Source of the DNA: Prorocentrum cordatum
Taxonomy: Eukaryota; Sar; Dinophyceae; Prorocentrales; Prorocentraceae
NCBI GenBank assembly: GCA_963575745.1
Contig: CAUYUJ010017773.1
Coordinates: 1 to 64,000 of the forward strand
Direction of reading: 5' to 3'
DNA length: 64,000 nt
The first letter of the stretch is position 1; each line of letters opens with the position of its first letter. Position numbers and translations under genes: made by a program. Below the pieces are notes generated by a model, which ran no database searches, was not told the origin of the DNA, and saw only the letters and a list, made by a program, of their open reading frames with translations. Below, one piece after another: positions 12,333-22,910 of the stretch.

Positions 12333-12335
<3 letters not shown>
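11969..12335 (+). other. LINE 3' untranslated tail
   Basis: No open frame of note. The GC-rich stretch ends exactly where the (CT)n tract starts (CCGATCTCTCT), so the element either carries a microsatellite tail or integrated at (CT)n. A GGCCGGG-type G-run (GTGGGGGCGGGGGG) lies at about 12027. Confidence 0.5.
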
Positions 12336-12400
<65 letters not shown>

Positions 12401-12448
12401 GCTCGCTGTCTCTCTCTCTCTCTCTATCTCTCTCCTCTCTCTTTCTTC

Positions 12449-12513
<65 letters not shown>
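12336..12513. repeat. (CT)n microsatellite
   Basis: Almost uninterrupted CT dinucleotides, ending in a short (TA)n run at about 12512-12526. All six frames are open here, so ORFs reading SLSLSL are artefacts. Confidence 0.98.
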
Positions 12514-12526
<13 letters not shown>

Positions 12527-12530
12527 CTTC

Positions 12531-13395
12531 TCCTCCTCCCCCTGGCGCCCTGAACTTGTTTACCGCTGGGGTTGATCACCCTGGGAAAACGAAGCACATG
12601 GGCCCCCTACACGAGCAAATGGACATGTTAAGTTTCATTGGGCGTTTACAGCTTAAAACTAATAAGTTTTAACTTTGGAAGTTTGCTTCTTCCTCTTCCT
12701 CTGCTTGTCCTGCGTTTTTCCTCCTTCTCATCATTCTCCTCTTTCTTGTCTTATAAATTTAGTTCTCTCTCTCTCTCTCTCTCTCTTTCTATGCATTTTT
12801 CTCATTGCCCCCCTGGCCCCGTGAACTTGTTTATCGCCGGGTTTGACTATCCTGGGAAAACTAAGCACGTGCACGAGCAGATGAAATTTTTAACTTGCAT
12901 CAAGCGCATATAAATTAAATGCGATAAGTTTTGAATGTTGAATGTTGCTTCCACCATTTTCTTCTCCTCTTGCTCTTTCTCCTCCTTCTCATCTCTCCCT
13001 CCTCTTCCTCCTCTAACTACTTCCTCTTCCTCTTCTTATCTGGTTAATTATTTGTCTTCTCGTCTCCCTGCCCCCCCCCCCTGAACTTGGTCATCGCTGG
13101 GGTTGATTATCCTGGGATAACTAAGCGCATGAGCTCACTACACGAGCAGATGAAAATTTTAATTACCATTAAGCGTTTACAGATTAAATATAATAACTTT
13201 TGAACTTTGGATTTTTGCTTCTTCTTCTTCCTCTGCTTCCCCTGATTTTCCTCATTATCATCATTATCCTCTTTCTTTTCTTCGTTCTGTATTCTATTTA
13301 TATTTATATGTTTTTTTCTTCTTGTCCCCCTGGCCCCCTGAACTTGTTTACCGCTGCGGTTGATTATCCTGGCAAGAGCAAATAATTCTAAATTT
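12531..13395 (+). repeat. Four copies of a ~200-bp dispersed repeat (GAACTTGTTTACCGCTGGGG family)
   Basis: Each copy begins CCCCTGGCGCCCTGAACTTG, runs through GGTTGATTATCCTGGGAAAA, ACGAGCAGATGAAAATTT and AAGCGTTTACAGATTAAA to AATAAGTTTTGAACTTTGGA, then a CT-rich stretch. Copies start at about 12540, 12815, 13070 and 13330 (the last truncated). The same unit recurs at 16.9-17.3 and 20.9-21.5 kb, each time just after a (CT)n tract and a short (TA)n run. No coding function is seen. Confidence 0.85.
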
Positions 13396-13770
13396 GGCCA
13401 CCGCTGGTTTATCTAACATAGGCCTACCCTAGGGCCTACCACTAGGTCTAGACCTACCCTAGAGCCCACCCCTAGGGCCTACCCTTAGGATTACCCCTAG
13501 GGCTTACTCCTAGGCCTACCCTAGGCCTACAAGCCTACGCCCATTTCTGGGCCTACCCCTAGAGCCTACACCGAGGCCTACCCCAGGCGTACCCCTAGGG
13601 CGGACCCCTAGGCCTACCCTAGGCCGGCCCCTAGGGCCTACTTCTAAGCCTACCTTGTAGGGCCTACACGCCTAGCCCTACACGCCTACCCTAGGCCTAC
13701 ACGCCTAGCCCTACACGTAGGCCTACACCACTAGGCCTACACTAGGCCTACCATAGGGCCTTCAGTAAGC
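13396..13770. repeat. CTAGGCCTACC minisatellite
   Basis: Degenerate tandem copies of CCTAGGGCCTACC / CTAGGCCTACA, rich in the palindromes CCTAGG and TAGGCCTA. A shorter stretch recurs at 17455-17560. It is followed by alternating (CG)n purine-pyrimidine runs at about 13785-13820. Confidence 0.9.
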
Positions 13771-13988
13771 CATATCGGAGATGCGCGCGCGCGGGTGACC
13801 CAGCCACCGCGCGCGCGCGCGCCTCTGAGCTTCACTTCTATATTCTTCACCATTAACAAATCAACATTCGATAGTAGTGAAGGTTCGAGGAGGCTTCGAG
13901 CGAAACGAGCACGCTCGTCGAGGGCCATCCAGACGAAACAAACACGTTCTTCGAAGACGTCTCAAGCGAAACGAGCAGCAGAAGTACA

Positions 13989-14010
13989 TGTAGCCATTTG
14001 GTGGCTCAAG
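13989..14010 (+). other. Relict dinoflagellate spliced leader (copy 1)
   Basis: GTAGCCATTTGGTGGCTCAAG (13990-14010; the first G and last G included) matches the DinoSL consensus CCGTAGCCATTTTGGCTCAAG except for the TGGTGG in place of TTGG and a changed 5' end. It lies 38 bases before the ATG of the acidic ORF at 14048. Genomic DinoSL relicts are known to arise when trans-spliced mRNA is reverse-transcribed and reinserted. Confidence 0.75.
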
Positions 14011-14047
14011 ATTTCGAGCTGTCCAAGATAGTTGCTCCAAGGCGACG

Positions 14048-14836
14048 ATGGAACAGCGCGTCGAGTTCGAGAAATCTCAGAGGCAAAGGTCTCGATCGAG
14101 ATCGCCGAGATCAATGGCTGACCGCCCCTACAGCCGTTGGCGAGACATCTTCCCCGAGGACATGGCTGCTCGTCTCCCGAGCGATTGGCGAGACATCTTC
14201 TCCGAGGAGAGCCTCGCGCCGTTCGAGAACACCCAAGACATATTCGAGGCAATGCGGCAAGAGCTCGGGCCCACAGGACCGCCCGAGAACGCGCAGTGGC
14301 CCGAGGAGCAGGGGGCGCTCGAGGAGAACGCCCAGCCCCCGAACAACGAGGCCGAAAGCCCGAGGTCTCGAGAGCCCGAGACACCAGAGGGGCCCGAGGG
14401 CGAGACCGACGAGCTAGACGACGAGGACACCAAGCGCCAGGAGCTCGAGGACCCCGAGACGCCCGAGAAACTCGAGGCCCGGGAGAAGGAGCTCCAGGCC
14501 GTCAGCAGCAGCGGCGAGAAGAAGCGAGGACGAGACCGAGACGAACTCGAGACGCCCGAGGAGTCCGAGGACGAGGTCGGGAGCCCGAGGTCTCGAGAGC
14601 CCGAAACACCAGAGAAGCCCGAGAGCGAGACCGACGAGCTTGACGACGAGGACACCGGGCGCCAGGAGCTCGTGCCCGAGGAGGGCAAGCGCCTAGTAGA
14701 GGAACCCGAGGTTTACGTAGTGTTCTCGAGCCCCGACACTGGGACGACCGAGCCAGCCTCAGACGCTGAGGCGCAAGCCAGGGCGCCCTACGAGCGCACG
14801 CACAGCCAGTGGATGCTCGAGGGGCCCTCGAGTTAG
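14048..14836 (+). CDS. Acidic repeat protein, 262 aa, function unknown
   Basis: The frame begins at the first ATG after the relict spliced leader. The protein is strongly charged. Two near-copies of a Ser-Arg-Glu-Pro-Glu-Thr-Pro-Glu module are each followed by ETDELDDEDT and an RQEL box, separated by SSSGEKKRGRDRDE, a possible nuclear localisation patch. No enzyme motif is visible. The C-terminus (HSQWMLEGPSS) resembles that of the ORF at 24375-24788 (LQRKWALEGAPWP), and both genes follow a relict spliced leader, so they are probably diverged copies of one gene family. The upstream leader and lack of visible introns suggest a retrogene. Function is unknown. Confidence 0.6.
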   Translation: MEQRVEFEKSQRQRSRSRSPRSMADRPYSRWRDIFPEDMAARLPSDWRDIFSEESLAPFENTQDIFEAMRQELGPTGPPENAQWPEEQGALEENAQPPNNEAESPRSREPETPEGPEGETDELDDEDTKRQELEDPETPEKLEAREKELQAVSSSGEKKRGRDRDELETPEESEDEVGSPRSREPETPEKPESETDELDDEDTGRQELVPEEGKRLVEEPEVYVVFSSPDTGTTEPASDAEAQARAPYERTHSQWMLEGPSS

Positions 14837-14874
14837 ATGCGCGCGCTCAGAGTGCTTCGAGAAAACAAGGAAGA

Positions 14875-16050
14875 TGCCCCTATCGTGCGTCGAGAATGGC
14901 TCGAGGACATTTCAAGCGAAGCGACAGACTTACAGAGGATGTCTCAAGAGAAATAAGCATTTGTCCGATGATATTTCTGGCGAAACGAGCACGCATGCGA
15001 GGATGTTTCAAACGACGCAAGCATTTGTCTGAGGATGTCTCAAGCGAAACATCAAATTATTTCAAGGATGTCCCAAGCAAATGCATCAATAGCCTCAGGA
15101 GTCTCAAGCGAAACAAACAATTATGTCGAGGGTGTCCCAAGCGAAACAAGCAGTTAATCGACGATCTCTCAAGCGAAGTAACACATACTTTCGAAGATCT
15201 GCCAAGAGAAAGAAATGATGTGTCGAGGATGTCTCAAGCAAAGCGAGAGTGCTTTCGAGGATGTCTCTTTCCGTAGTCCACTCTGGTTCAAGGATTTCGA
15301 GCGCGATCGAGGAACGCACCTGGAGCGAGCGCGCTGCGGGCCACATGCCAAGCGGACGACTGTCTCCAAGAAGGCAGCGCAGGCGCCGAGGGAGTCCAAG
15401 CCTTCTGCCGCGGAAAAGCATGCGCAGAACTCGAGGAAGTCCAAGCCGACAGTCGCGAAGATCGAGGCGGAGCTCAAGATCGAGACTGCGCCCAGACCGA
15501 CGCCAAGCAGCAAAGGGCGGAGACCGAGACGGAGGTCGAGACCGAGCCCGACCCCGCCCAAGAGAACACATGGAGGGCCTCTCTCGCGCGCGGCAAGACA
15601 GCCGAGCAGCTCCAGTCAGGCGAGCCCGCGCAGTTCCAGGACGACGAGCTTCAGCCGAGAGAGGCCAGGGTCGATTCGAGCGAGCCATTGTAGATGGCCG
15701 AGGCGCTACTCTTGCGAGCTAACCGAGGCTGGACGCGAAGAAAAATGTCGAGTGGCCCAGTATCGAGGCCCCCGCTCGATGAATTCAAGAGAACCCCAAG
15801 AACCCTCGAGGGTGTCTCAAGCGAAACAAGCCCATACTCGAGGATGTCTCAAGCAAAGCGAGAGATTTGTCGAAGATGTCTCAAGCGAAACGAGGGATTT
15901 GTGCCGAGGATGTGTCAAGCGAAACAAGCAATTGCTGGAGGACGCCTCCGGCGAGATGAGAGATTTGCCGAGGATGTCTGAAGCGAAACGAGAGATTCGT
16001 TCGAGGATGTCTCAGGCGAAACAAGAAATTGCTCGAGGACGCGAGAGGGG
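14875..16050 (+). repeat. Dispersed ~20-bp word GAGGATGTCTCAAGCGAAAC, dense block 1
   Basis: The word and close variants (GAGGATGTCCCAAGCGAAAC, GACGTCTCAAGCGAAAC) occur about every 40-60 bases with unrelated AT-rich spacers such as AAGCAATTATTTC. It also occurs at 13875-13985, 17570-17600, 20100-20510, 23930-24270, 24860-25165 and, as GAGGATGTCCCTAGCGAAAT, at 52.6-58.0 kb. Exact spacing is irregular, so this is not a simple tandem array. Confidence 0.9.
15271..15292 (+). other. Degenerate spliced-leader-like sequence (copy 2)
   Basis: CCGTAG, seven changed bases, then TGGTTCAAG. The same flank, GGATTTCGAG, follows as in copy 1 (ATTTCGAG) and copy 3 (ATTCCGAG), which supports common descent despite the altered middle. 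Confidence 0.5.
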
Positions 16051-16200
16051 TGATGCGGGGGAGAGAGGGAGGGAAGGGGGGCGAGCAGCAGCAGCAGCAG
16101 CAGGAGCAGGAGGCGGAGGGGGGGAGGAGGAGGAGCAGGAGCAGGAGCAGGAGCAGGACGGAGGGGGGATGGGGGCGGCGGCGGCGGCGGCGGCGGCAGG
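16051..16200 (+). repeat. Purine-rich (AGC/GGA/GGC) microsatellite
   Basis: GAGCAGCAGCAG, then GGAGGAGCAGGAGCAG, then GGCGGCGGCGGC. Similar GGA-rich blocks follow the coding or repeat segments at 19.89-20.05 and 20.23-20.35 kb. Confidence 0.9.
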
Positions 16201-16464
16201 CGGATGGACTTCGAGCTGAGATCTCGAGCCTGGAGCCTCGAGCTTGGGCCCTCGACTAAGGAAACGCCAAGAGAATACCCGAGAAGGACCTCAAGACCAA
16301 GCGTTTGTTCAAGAATGTCCCAAGTGAATCAAGCATGTGCTTCAAGGACTTTAAAGCGAAACGACCAATGTCGCAAGGACGTCTCACGCGAAACAAGCAG
16401 TGCTTAAGGAAACCTGTCCTGGTTCTCCTCCTCCTGCTCCTCCCCCCTACTCCTCCCCCCCTCT

Positions 16465-16466
16465 TC

Positions 16467-16538
<72 letters not shown>

Positions 16539-16637
16539 ATATATATATCCATATCTTTCTCTTTTTGTCGTTGTGTTGCTTTATGTTTCGTTCTTTATTT
16601 CTTGAGTATTCCTGTCTCTCTCTTTTTTCTCTCTCCC

Positions 16638-16693
<56 letters not shown>

Positions 16694-16782
16694 CTCTCCC
16701 CTCTCTCTCTGTCTGTCTGTCTGTCTGTCTGCCTGTCTGTCTGTATGTCTCTTTCTTTTCTTCTCTCTCTCTATCTCTCTCT

Positions 16783-16814
<32 letters not shown>

Positions 16815-16821
16815 ACTCTCT

Positions 16822-16898
<77 letters not shown>

Positions 16899-16900
16899 CT
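16465..16900. repeat. (CT)n / (CTGT)n microsatellite
   Basis: Two (CT)n blocks separated by a non-repetitive ~70-bp piece (16550-16620), with a (CTGT)n patch at about 16708-16750 and a terminal (TA)n at about 16884-16897. Confidence 0.95.
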
Positions 16901-16935
16901 CCCTCTCTGTCTTTCTTTCTCCCACCCCCCCACCC

Positions 16936-17400
16936 CCCCCTGGCGCCGTGAACTTGTTTATCGATGGGGTTGGCTATCCAAGGGGAACTCAACGCACGAG
17001 CTCCCCCTGCACGAGCAGATAAAACATGCAAATTTCATTAAGCGCTTACATATTAAATCTAATAAGTTTTGAACTTTGAATGTTTGCTTATTCCTCTCCC
17101 TCTGTTCTCCTGCCCTTCCTCCTTCTCATCCTTCTCATGTTTCTTCTCTTATGTCTTTAGTTTTCTATGTATGTGTCTTGTTCTTCTTGTCTCCCTGGCA
17201 CCCCTGAACTTGTTTACCGCTGGGGTTGATTATCACGGGAAAACTAAGCACATGAGCTTTCATTAAGCGACTACACATTGAAATGTAAGAAGTTTTGAAC
17301 GTTGGACGTTTGCTTCCTCGTTGTTCTCTCCTCCTCTTGCTCTTTCTCCTCTTCCTCATCCTCTTCCTCCTCTTCCTCTTATGCCTCCCCTTCCTCTTCT
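16936..17400 (+). repeat. Two copies of the ~200-bp GAACTTG-family repeat
   Basis: Copies begin at about 16938 and 17200, each with the GAACTTGTTTA start, GAGCAGAT or CATTAAGCG middle and TTTTGAAC end, followed by CTC-rich sequence. No gene is seen between 16.3 and 17.6 kb. Confidence 0.85.
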
Positions 17401-17454
17401 TCTCTTTCTATATTTCTATTTGATTCTCTGTGTTTCTCTCTTCCCCCTCGGGCA

Positions 17455-17560
17455 TGCCCCTCGGCCATGCCCCTAGGGCTTACCCCTAGGCCTACCCCTA
17501 GGGCCTACCCTGGGCCTACACGCCTAGGCACATCCCTAGGCCAACAGGCCTGCCCTTCCT
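17455..17560. repeat. CTAGGCCTACC minisatellite, short block
   Basis: Same unit as at 13396-13770 (CCCCTAGGGCTTACCCCTAGG and variants). Confidence 0.85.
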
Positions 17561-17751
17561 TTTCTTATTCGAGGGCGTCTCAAGCGAACAACAGCAGCAT
17601 CTCTCAAACGATACAGGCACGCATTCGAGGTCTCCAGCAGCAGCAGCTCGGCAAGGACAACATCCGTAGCCTTTCTGGCCCCAAGCCTTTCGAGCACGCC
17701 ACTCGCGCAGAAGTTTCGCCTCTCGAGCGCGCCAGTCAAGCGCCAGTCGAC

Positions 17752-18588
17752 ATGGGCACGCCGATCAAGCGGCAGTCGAGCCTGTCAAGCTTATGGGGAC
17801 TAAGCTCGAAACCGGTGGAGCCCCCGAGCTCCCGCAAGAAGCTCAGGAGATCGCCTTACCTGTCTCCCGAGGCAAAGACGATGTTCTTCAAGGAGCTCGA
17901 GGCGAAGAGGCTCGAGGCGGAGAAGTCCGAGCAGGAGCGCCTCGCAGCCGCTGCTGAGCGCCGAGCGAAGGCGAGCACCGAGGGGAAGGTGCTCGACCCC
18001 GACGACATCGGCCGAGGCGTCGCTCGGGGGCCGAAGAAGGGCGGCAGACCCGAGGGCTCGAGTCGCAACTACCACGGGACGCACAAGCCCCGAGCAGCTC
18101 CCACCCTGCGCCGAGACCCGCCCGCGCAGTGCATGCTCCAGATCGTACTCGACTGGTGCAAGCAGGCCGACAAGCACGAGCTCGCGGACTTTCCCCAGCT
18201 CCCAGTCGGCGTCAAGGCTCAGCTCACCGAGAAGTGGCGCTGGCCCTACGGGGCAGTCAAGAACTGGCACAAGAAGAGAGCGTCTCTTGAGAAGCTGGTC
18301 GCCACGGCGAGGCTCGGCAGGAACGGCATCCGAGCCTGCGGCCGATACCGGCCGCGTCAGGCAAGGCCAGACAAGAGCCAGGGCGCGAGGTTGCAGAACT
18401 TCACTCCTGGCCTGGCGTGCCCCAAGCGCCCCCTCGAGGGAGTCATGGGCCGATTCGAGACCTGGTTCAAGCGGGGGCGCATGTACGGCCACGAGGTTCG
18501 CCAGAAGACGGTCTTGACCAGGCTCAAGTACGAGCTCGAGTGGGAGAAGGACAAGCAGCTCCATCTCGAGAACGAGCCACCCCTGGTA
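17752..18588 (+). CDS. Pogo-like DDE transposase, N-terminal part
   Basis: ATG 17752 starts MGTPIKRQSSLSSLWG; the frame is open further upstream but that part is repeat-derived. A Lys/Arg/Glu-rich coiled-coil stretch (KTMFFKELEAKRLEAEKSEQ) is followed by a basic region and a helix-turn-helix-like segment (ELADFPQLPVGVKAQLTEKW, then YGAVKNWHKKR), suggesting a DNA-binding domain. A further helical region (MGRFETWFKRGRMYGHEVRQ) resembles the second DNA-binding half of CENP-B/pogo transposases. The frame then shifts near 18585. The link to a transposase rests on the downstream catalytic segment. Confidence 0.6.
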
Positions 18589-19890
18589 CAACCCCGAGAT
18601 TCTCAAGGGAATCACCCAGCGGCTCGCGACCTTCAAGATCAACAACATGGCCCGCAAGAACCAGAAGTGGATCGACGAGGTCGCGCTCCCGAGGCTGCGC
18701 GCGTCAGGGCACAAGGGCCAGCGCCTCTCGGAAACCAAGAACAACACCCCCTCCGAGAGCAAGGCCGAGCTAACCTGGGCCACCGCCGACAGGTTCCAGC
18801 ACCTCGTGGCGAGGGGCAGCGCCGAGGAGCTCAGCCTCTTCGTCGCAGACGCCGAGGCCTTCGCCGAGCGCAGGCGAGACACGAGCGCGGCCGTCGTCGA
18901 CGCGACCGCGCTCTGGGCCAAGCTCCGAGGCGAGGAGACAGTTTACCTCCACGAGTCCGAGCTCCAGGGCGCAAGCCGCAAAGCTCGGACCCAGAAGCTC
19001 CGCCGCAAGTTCCGCGAGACGCAGGCCGAGGCAGACAAGGCAGCTCGGGGGGCCGAGCGAGAGAAGTTCTACGAGGACCATGGCGACAAGAAGCAGCAAG
19101 TATACCAAGCGTACTCGAGCGCGGGCGACAAGTACAGGCTCACGCTCATCAGCGTCTCGGGCGTCGAGGGGTGGTTCGACCCGAGCCGGGAACCGAGGTC
19201 TGCCAAGAAGCGCAGCGTGCTCCTAGTCCCGTGCGCGAGGCACTGCGAGATCTCCGACATGAACCTCGAGAACGGCACCTGGCTCCGAGACGTCAGCTAC
19301 GAGCGGAGCGACGGCGAGGCCGAGGTCTTCCGAGCAGGCGAGAACATCGGCACGATCATGAGGGGTTGGCGCCAAGCCCTCCTCGAGTTCGCCCCCGAGG
19401 AGCGCGCCAAAATCTTCGAGCAGATCGAGATCTGGGGCCAGCCGAAAGCCTGGACAGACGAGCTAATAGCAAGCTGGACCATTGACTTCATCGAGCAAGA
19501 GCACGGCCAAGCCCACGTCTTCGCAGATTGCCTGTCGAGCCAGTGGACCGAGAGCGTGGCGCTCCGAGCTTGACTCAAGAACATCGTCTACGCGCCGATG
19601 GCCCCAGACGCAACGAGCTTCCCCCAGGAACCCGACGCCCGCGAGCACAGCCAGCTCAAGGCGGCGATCCGCAAGGTCAAGAGCGAGATCCACTGGGCGG
19701 TCGAGCAGGAGTGGCTCCAGAAGGTCAAGGCTGAGCCCACCGAGGGACTACCAGTGCCCGGGCAGCTGGGGGCCCTACGAGTGCATCTACTGCGCCCCCG
19801 AGGCCTACAAGCGCTTCCGCGAGGAGAACAAGGAGGCCGTGCCGCCCCAAGGCACGCAAGCGAACCAGATGCTCGCAGCGAGGCGGTGGG
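18589..19890 (+). pseudogene. Pogo-like DDE transposase, catalytic part, broken by a UGA and a frameshift
   Basis: In the shifted frame the protein resumes WYNPEILKGITQRLATFKINN. A catalytic-core-like segment includes YRLTLISVSGVEGWFDPS and VFADCLSSQWTESVA (second Asp), an in-frame UGA at 19571-19573, then APMAPDATSFPQEPDAREHSQLKAAIR. That last block corresponds to the P-N-T-T-S-x-x-Q-P-x-D then K pattern that ends DDE_1/pogo cores. A second frameshift near 19745 leads to GPYECIYCAPEAYKRFREEN, with a CxxC pair. The assignment is by motif order only, and the first catalytic Asp is not certain. As read, the copy cannot make a full protein. Confidence 0.5.
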
Positions 19891-20510
19891 AGGGAGGCGG
19901 AGGAGGAGGAGGGGGAGGGGGGGGGGGAGGATGGGGGGGGGGGGGGGAGGGAGGAGGAGGAGGGACAAGGGAGGAGGGGGCAGGGGGGGAGGGGGGGGGG
20001 GGGGGGGGAGGAGGACGAGGAGGAAAAAGAGGAGGAGGAGGTCCAGGAAGAGGAGGGGGATGGGAGGATCTCGAGCCTGGAGCTTGGAACTTCAACGAAT
20101 TCAGAGAATCCTAAGAGGATCTCCGAGAACGCTTCCAAGATGACCCCAAGCATTCGCTCGAGGATGTCTCGAGCGAATCAGGCGTTTGTTCAAGAATGTC
20201 TCAAGCGAACCAGATGCTCGCAGTGAAGCGGCGGGAGGGAGGAGGAGGAGGAGGAGGACGAGGAGGAGGAGAGGGGGGGGAAGGGAGGAGGGGGGGGGGC
20301 ATGAGCAGGAGGAGGAGCAAGAGGTGGATGGGGAGGGGGAGGTCGAGGAAGAGGAGGCTGAGGATCTCGAGCCTGGAGCTTGGATCTTCAACGAATTCAA
20401 GAGAATCCCAAGAGGATCTCCGAGAAAGCTTCCAAGATGACCCCAAGCATTCGTTCGAGGATGTCTCGAGCGAATCAGGCGTTTGTTCAAGGATGCCCCA
20501 AGCGAAACAA
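19857..20510 (+). repeat. Tandem duplication of a ~340-bp segment
   Basis: The segment starting CAAGCGAACCAGATGCTCGC at 19858 and ending in CAGGCGTTTGTTCAA at 20196 is repeated from 20206 to about 20500. It includes a GGA-rich block, then GATCTCGAGCCTGGAGCTTG and GAATTCA-GAGAATCC. The first copy overlaps the transposase gene's 3' end, so the duplication captured coding tail plus repeat. Confidence 0.85.
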
Positions 20511-20684
20511 GCAGTGCGTGAGGAATCATGTTCTGCTCCACCTCCTCCTGCTCATCCCTTCTTCCCCCCCTCCGCCTCCTTCTCCTCCTGCTCCTTCCCC
20601 TCTTCCTCCCGTGCCTCCTGCTCCTCTACCTTCTCTCCTCTTCATGGTATTCCTCCTCCTCCTCCTTCTCTCTTCCTGCTTCTT

Positions 20685-20880
<196 letters not shown>

Positions 20881-20924
20881 TATCCATATATCTCAATCTC
20901 TTTCTCCATCTCTTTCTCCCCCTC

Positions 20925-21560
20925 CCCCCCTGGCGCCCTGAACTTGTTCATCGCTGCGGTGAATTATCCTGGGGAGATGAGGCGCGCGGGCTACCCCGCG
21001 CGAGCCGAGGGAACTTTTGATTGTCATCAAGCGCTTACAAATTAAACCTAATAAGTTTTGAAGTTTGGCTGTTCGCTTCCTCCTTCTCCTCTCCTCCCCC
21101 CTCCGCCCCCTCCCCCTGCTCTTCTTCTAGCTCTCTCTATATCTCTTTGTATTTCTCCTTCTTCTCGCCCCCTGGCGCTCTGAACTTGCCCACCGCTGCG
21201 GTTGATGCGCATGAGCTACCCTGCGCGAGCAGATGAAAATCTTGCCTTTCGTCAAGCGCTTACAACTCAAATCTGATAAGTTTTGAACATTGGATGTTCG
21301 CTTCCTCCTTCTCCTCTCCTCTCTCCTCCGCCTCCCCCTCCTGCTCTTCTTATATTTCTCTCTATATCTCTTGGTATTATCCTTCTTCTCGCCCCCTGGC
21401 GCCCTGAACTTGCCCATCGATGCAAGCGCTTATCCTTGGGAAACGAGGCGCATGAGCTACCCTGCACGAGCAGATGGAAACTTTTTGGTTTTCATCGAGC
21501 GCTTACAAATTGAATATAATAAGTTTGAACTTTGGATATTCGCTTCCTCCTTCTCCTCTC
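20925..21560 (+). repeat. Three copies of the ~200-bp GAACTTG-family repeat
   Basis: Copies start at about 20930, 21170 and 21395. Each has GAACTTG(T/C)(T/C)CA, GAGCAGATG(G/A)AAA, AAGCGCTTACAA and AATAAGTTT, then CTTCCTCCTTCTCCTC. Confidence 0.85.
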
Positions 21561-21659
21561 CTCTCTCCTCCCCCTGCTCCTCCTGCTCTTCCTCTTGTCC
21601 TCATATATATATATATACATGTATATGCATGTTATTTAGTTGTTGCTTGATCCTCTTCT

Positions 21660-21890
<231 letters not shown>

Positions 21891-21998
21891 CCCCCCCCGC
21901 CCAGCGCCCCCCTGAAGAGGAGCGGGGGGGGGCAAGGAGGAGGGGGAGGAGGATGGGTCGCGGCGAGGCCGACCGAGCAGAACGAGCTGAAGATCGTG

Positions 21999-22904
21999 AT
22001 GGGCGACGAACCCTGGAGCTACTCCACCGAGGCTGGCCGAGGCATCGAGCCGAGACTGGCCAGGGAAAGGCTCGCGGCCGTTGCGAGCTGGCCCGGGAAC
22101 GTGCCTCCAGTGCCCGACTGGAGCTCGCTAGACGGCGAGTGCTTCGTAGTCGAGGACTTGCCGAGGGACTATGAGGACGGCGAGAACCCCTGCCTCCTCG
22201 AGCTTGTAGAGCTAGACCTCGAGCTCACAGACGAGCAGCGAGAGATGCTCAAGCCGCCAGAGGAGCGCACGCAGGGCACCCAGTTCCCGCGCGCCCTGGG
22301 AGGCCGAGTCAGGCTTCGCAAGGGAAACAAGCGCAATAACAAGTGGGTGAGCAAGTTCCGAGGCCAGTGCGCGGGCAAGCTGGCGGCCAAGTGGAACAAG
22401 GCGAAGCGCGAGCAGAAGGGCCGAGACGCACTCGAGAGCAAGAGCCGCGGCATCGCCAAAGCGAAGCTGACAGGGCGAGCCTCCAAGCCGAAGACCTCCT
22501 TCGCAGAAGAGCTCAAGCAGAAGCTGAAAGCGAAGCGTAACAAGACGGCAACAGACAAACAGAAGCATAACGAGGGCCCCGAGCCTCGCAAGGACTCGCC
22601 CTGGCACGGCAAGATCGCGCGGGCCGACGAGGAGTGCTTGCGCGAGGGCAGGCGCGGCAGAGTTCAAGACGTCTGGCGCGTCAAGGACTGCGAGGGCGAG
22701 TGCCAGCTCCGGGTGCTCGAGGTCGAGACGGCGGCGATCTTCCAGATCCGCTCCAGCCAGGCACGAGGGGCAATGGGGCAAGGGCGGAAGCCGAGCAGAA
22801 GGGCCAGCGGAAGCAGAGCGGAAGTTGACGCGGAAGCCGAGGGGGGGGGTCGCGCGGAAGCAGGGCGGAAGGGCAGCGGAAGCCGAGCGGGAGGTCGCCC
22901 CTAG
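21999..22904 (+). CDS. Basic N-terminal part of an Ulp1-like protease gene
   Basis: The first ATG in the open frame is 21999 (GDEPWSYSTEAGRG). The acidic N-terminus (ELVELDLELTDEQREML) passes into a Lys/Arg-rich stretch (GNKRNNKWVSKFRGQCAGKL and later AKLTGRASKPK), probably nuclear or nucleic-acid binding. Consecutive TAG and TGA codons at 22902-22907 end it, yet the same frame continues downstream into a protease domain. The ~110 bases before the stops are GGAAGC-type repeats that may be expanded or intronic sequence. It sits between transposase remnants and the acidic gene, and may belong to the same mobile unit. Confidence 0.5.
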   Translation: MGDEPWSYSTEAGRGIEPRLARERLAAVASWPGNVPPVPDWSSLDGECFVVEDLPRDYEDGENPCLLELVELDLELTDEQREMLKPPEERTQGTQFPRALGGRVRLRKGNKRNNKWVSKFRGQCAGKLAAKWNKAKREQKGRDALESKSRGIAKAKLTGRASKPKTSFAEELKQKLKAKRNKTATDKQKHNEGPEPRKDSPWHGKIARADEECLREGRRGRVQDVWRVKDCEGECQLRVLEVETAAIFQIRSSQARGAMGQGRKPSRRASGSRAEVDAEAEGGGRAEAGRKGSGSRAGGRP

Positions 22905-22910
22905 TGACCC

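Larger units (their letters stand above)
50..12335 (+). mobile_element. LINE-like non-LTR retrotransposon (two-ORF, EN-RT-RNase H)
   Basis: A plus-strand unit holds an ORF1 region (50-6057), an ORF2 region (6138-11968) and a 3' untranslated tail that stops at a (CT)n tract. ORF2 has, in order, an apurinic-type endonuclease, a reverse transcriptase with the FVDD box, a CX2CX8HX4C knuckle and an RNase H. That is the layout of RNase H-bearing non-LTR clades such as the I/R1/Tad groups; I cannot place the clade. Coding frames switch at about 2.37, 3.70, 5.41 and 8.89 kb and there is one in-frame UGA at 9869. This copy therefore looks inactive unless recoding or sequence errors explain the breaks. 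The 5' end may lie before the window. No LTRs or target duplication were seen. Confidence 0.85.
15215..16219 (+). pseudogene. Basic ORF after a degenerate spliced leader, probably a decayed gene copy
   Basis: A frame open from 15215 to 16219 reads through the degenerate leader at 15271-15292 and then encodes a Lys/Arg/Ser/Pro-rich stretch (to about 15690) before running into the GAGGATGTCTCAAGCGAAAC repeat and a poly-Ala/Gly microsatellite. Only about 15293-15690 looks like protein. I do not recognise it. Its position after an SL-like sequence parallels the two acidic genes at 14048 and 24375, so it may be a third, degenerate copy of such a retrogene. Confidence 0.25.

Noticed and set aside
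16305-17072. Long SLSLSL/REREREE ORFs across the CT tracts (also at 12.3, 20.7 and 21.7 kb)
   Set aside because: Pure dinucleotide repeats are open in all frames; no flanking coding sequence supports them.
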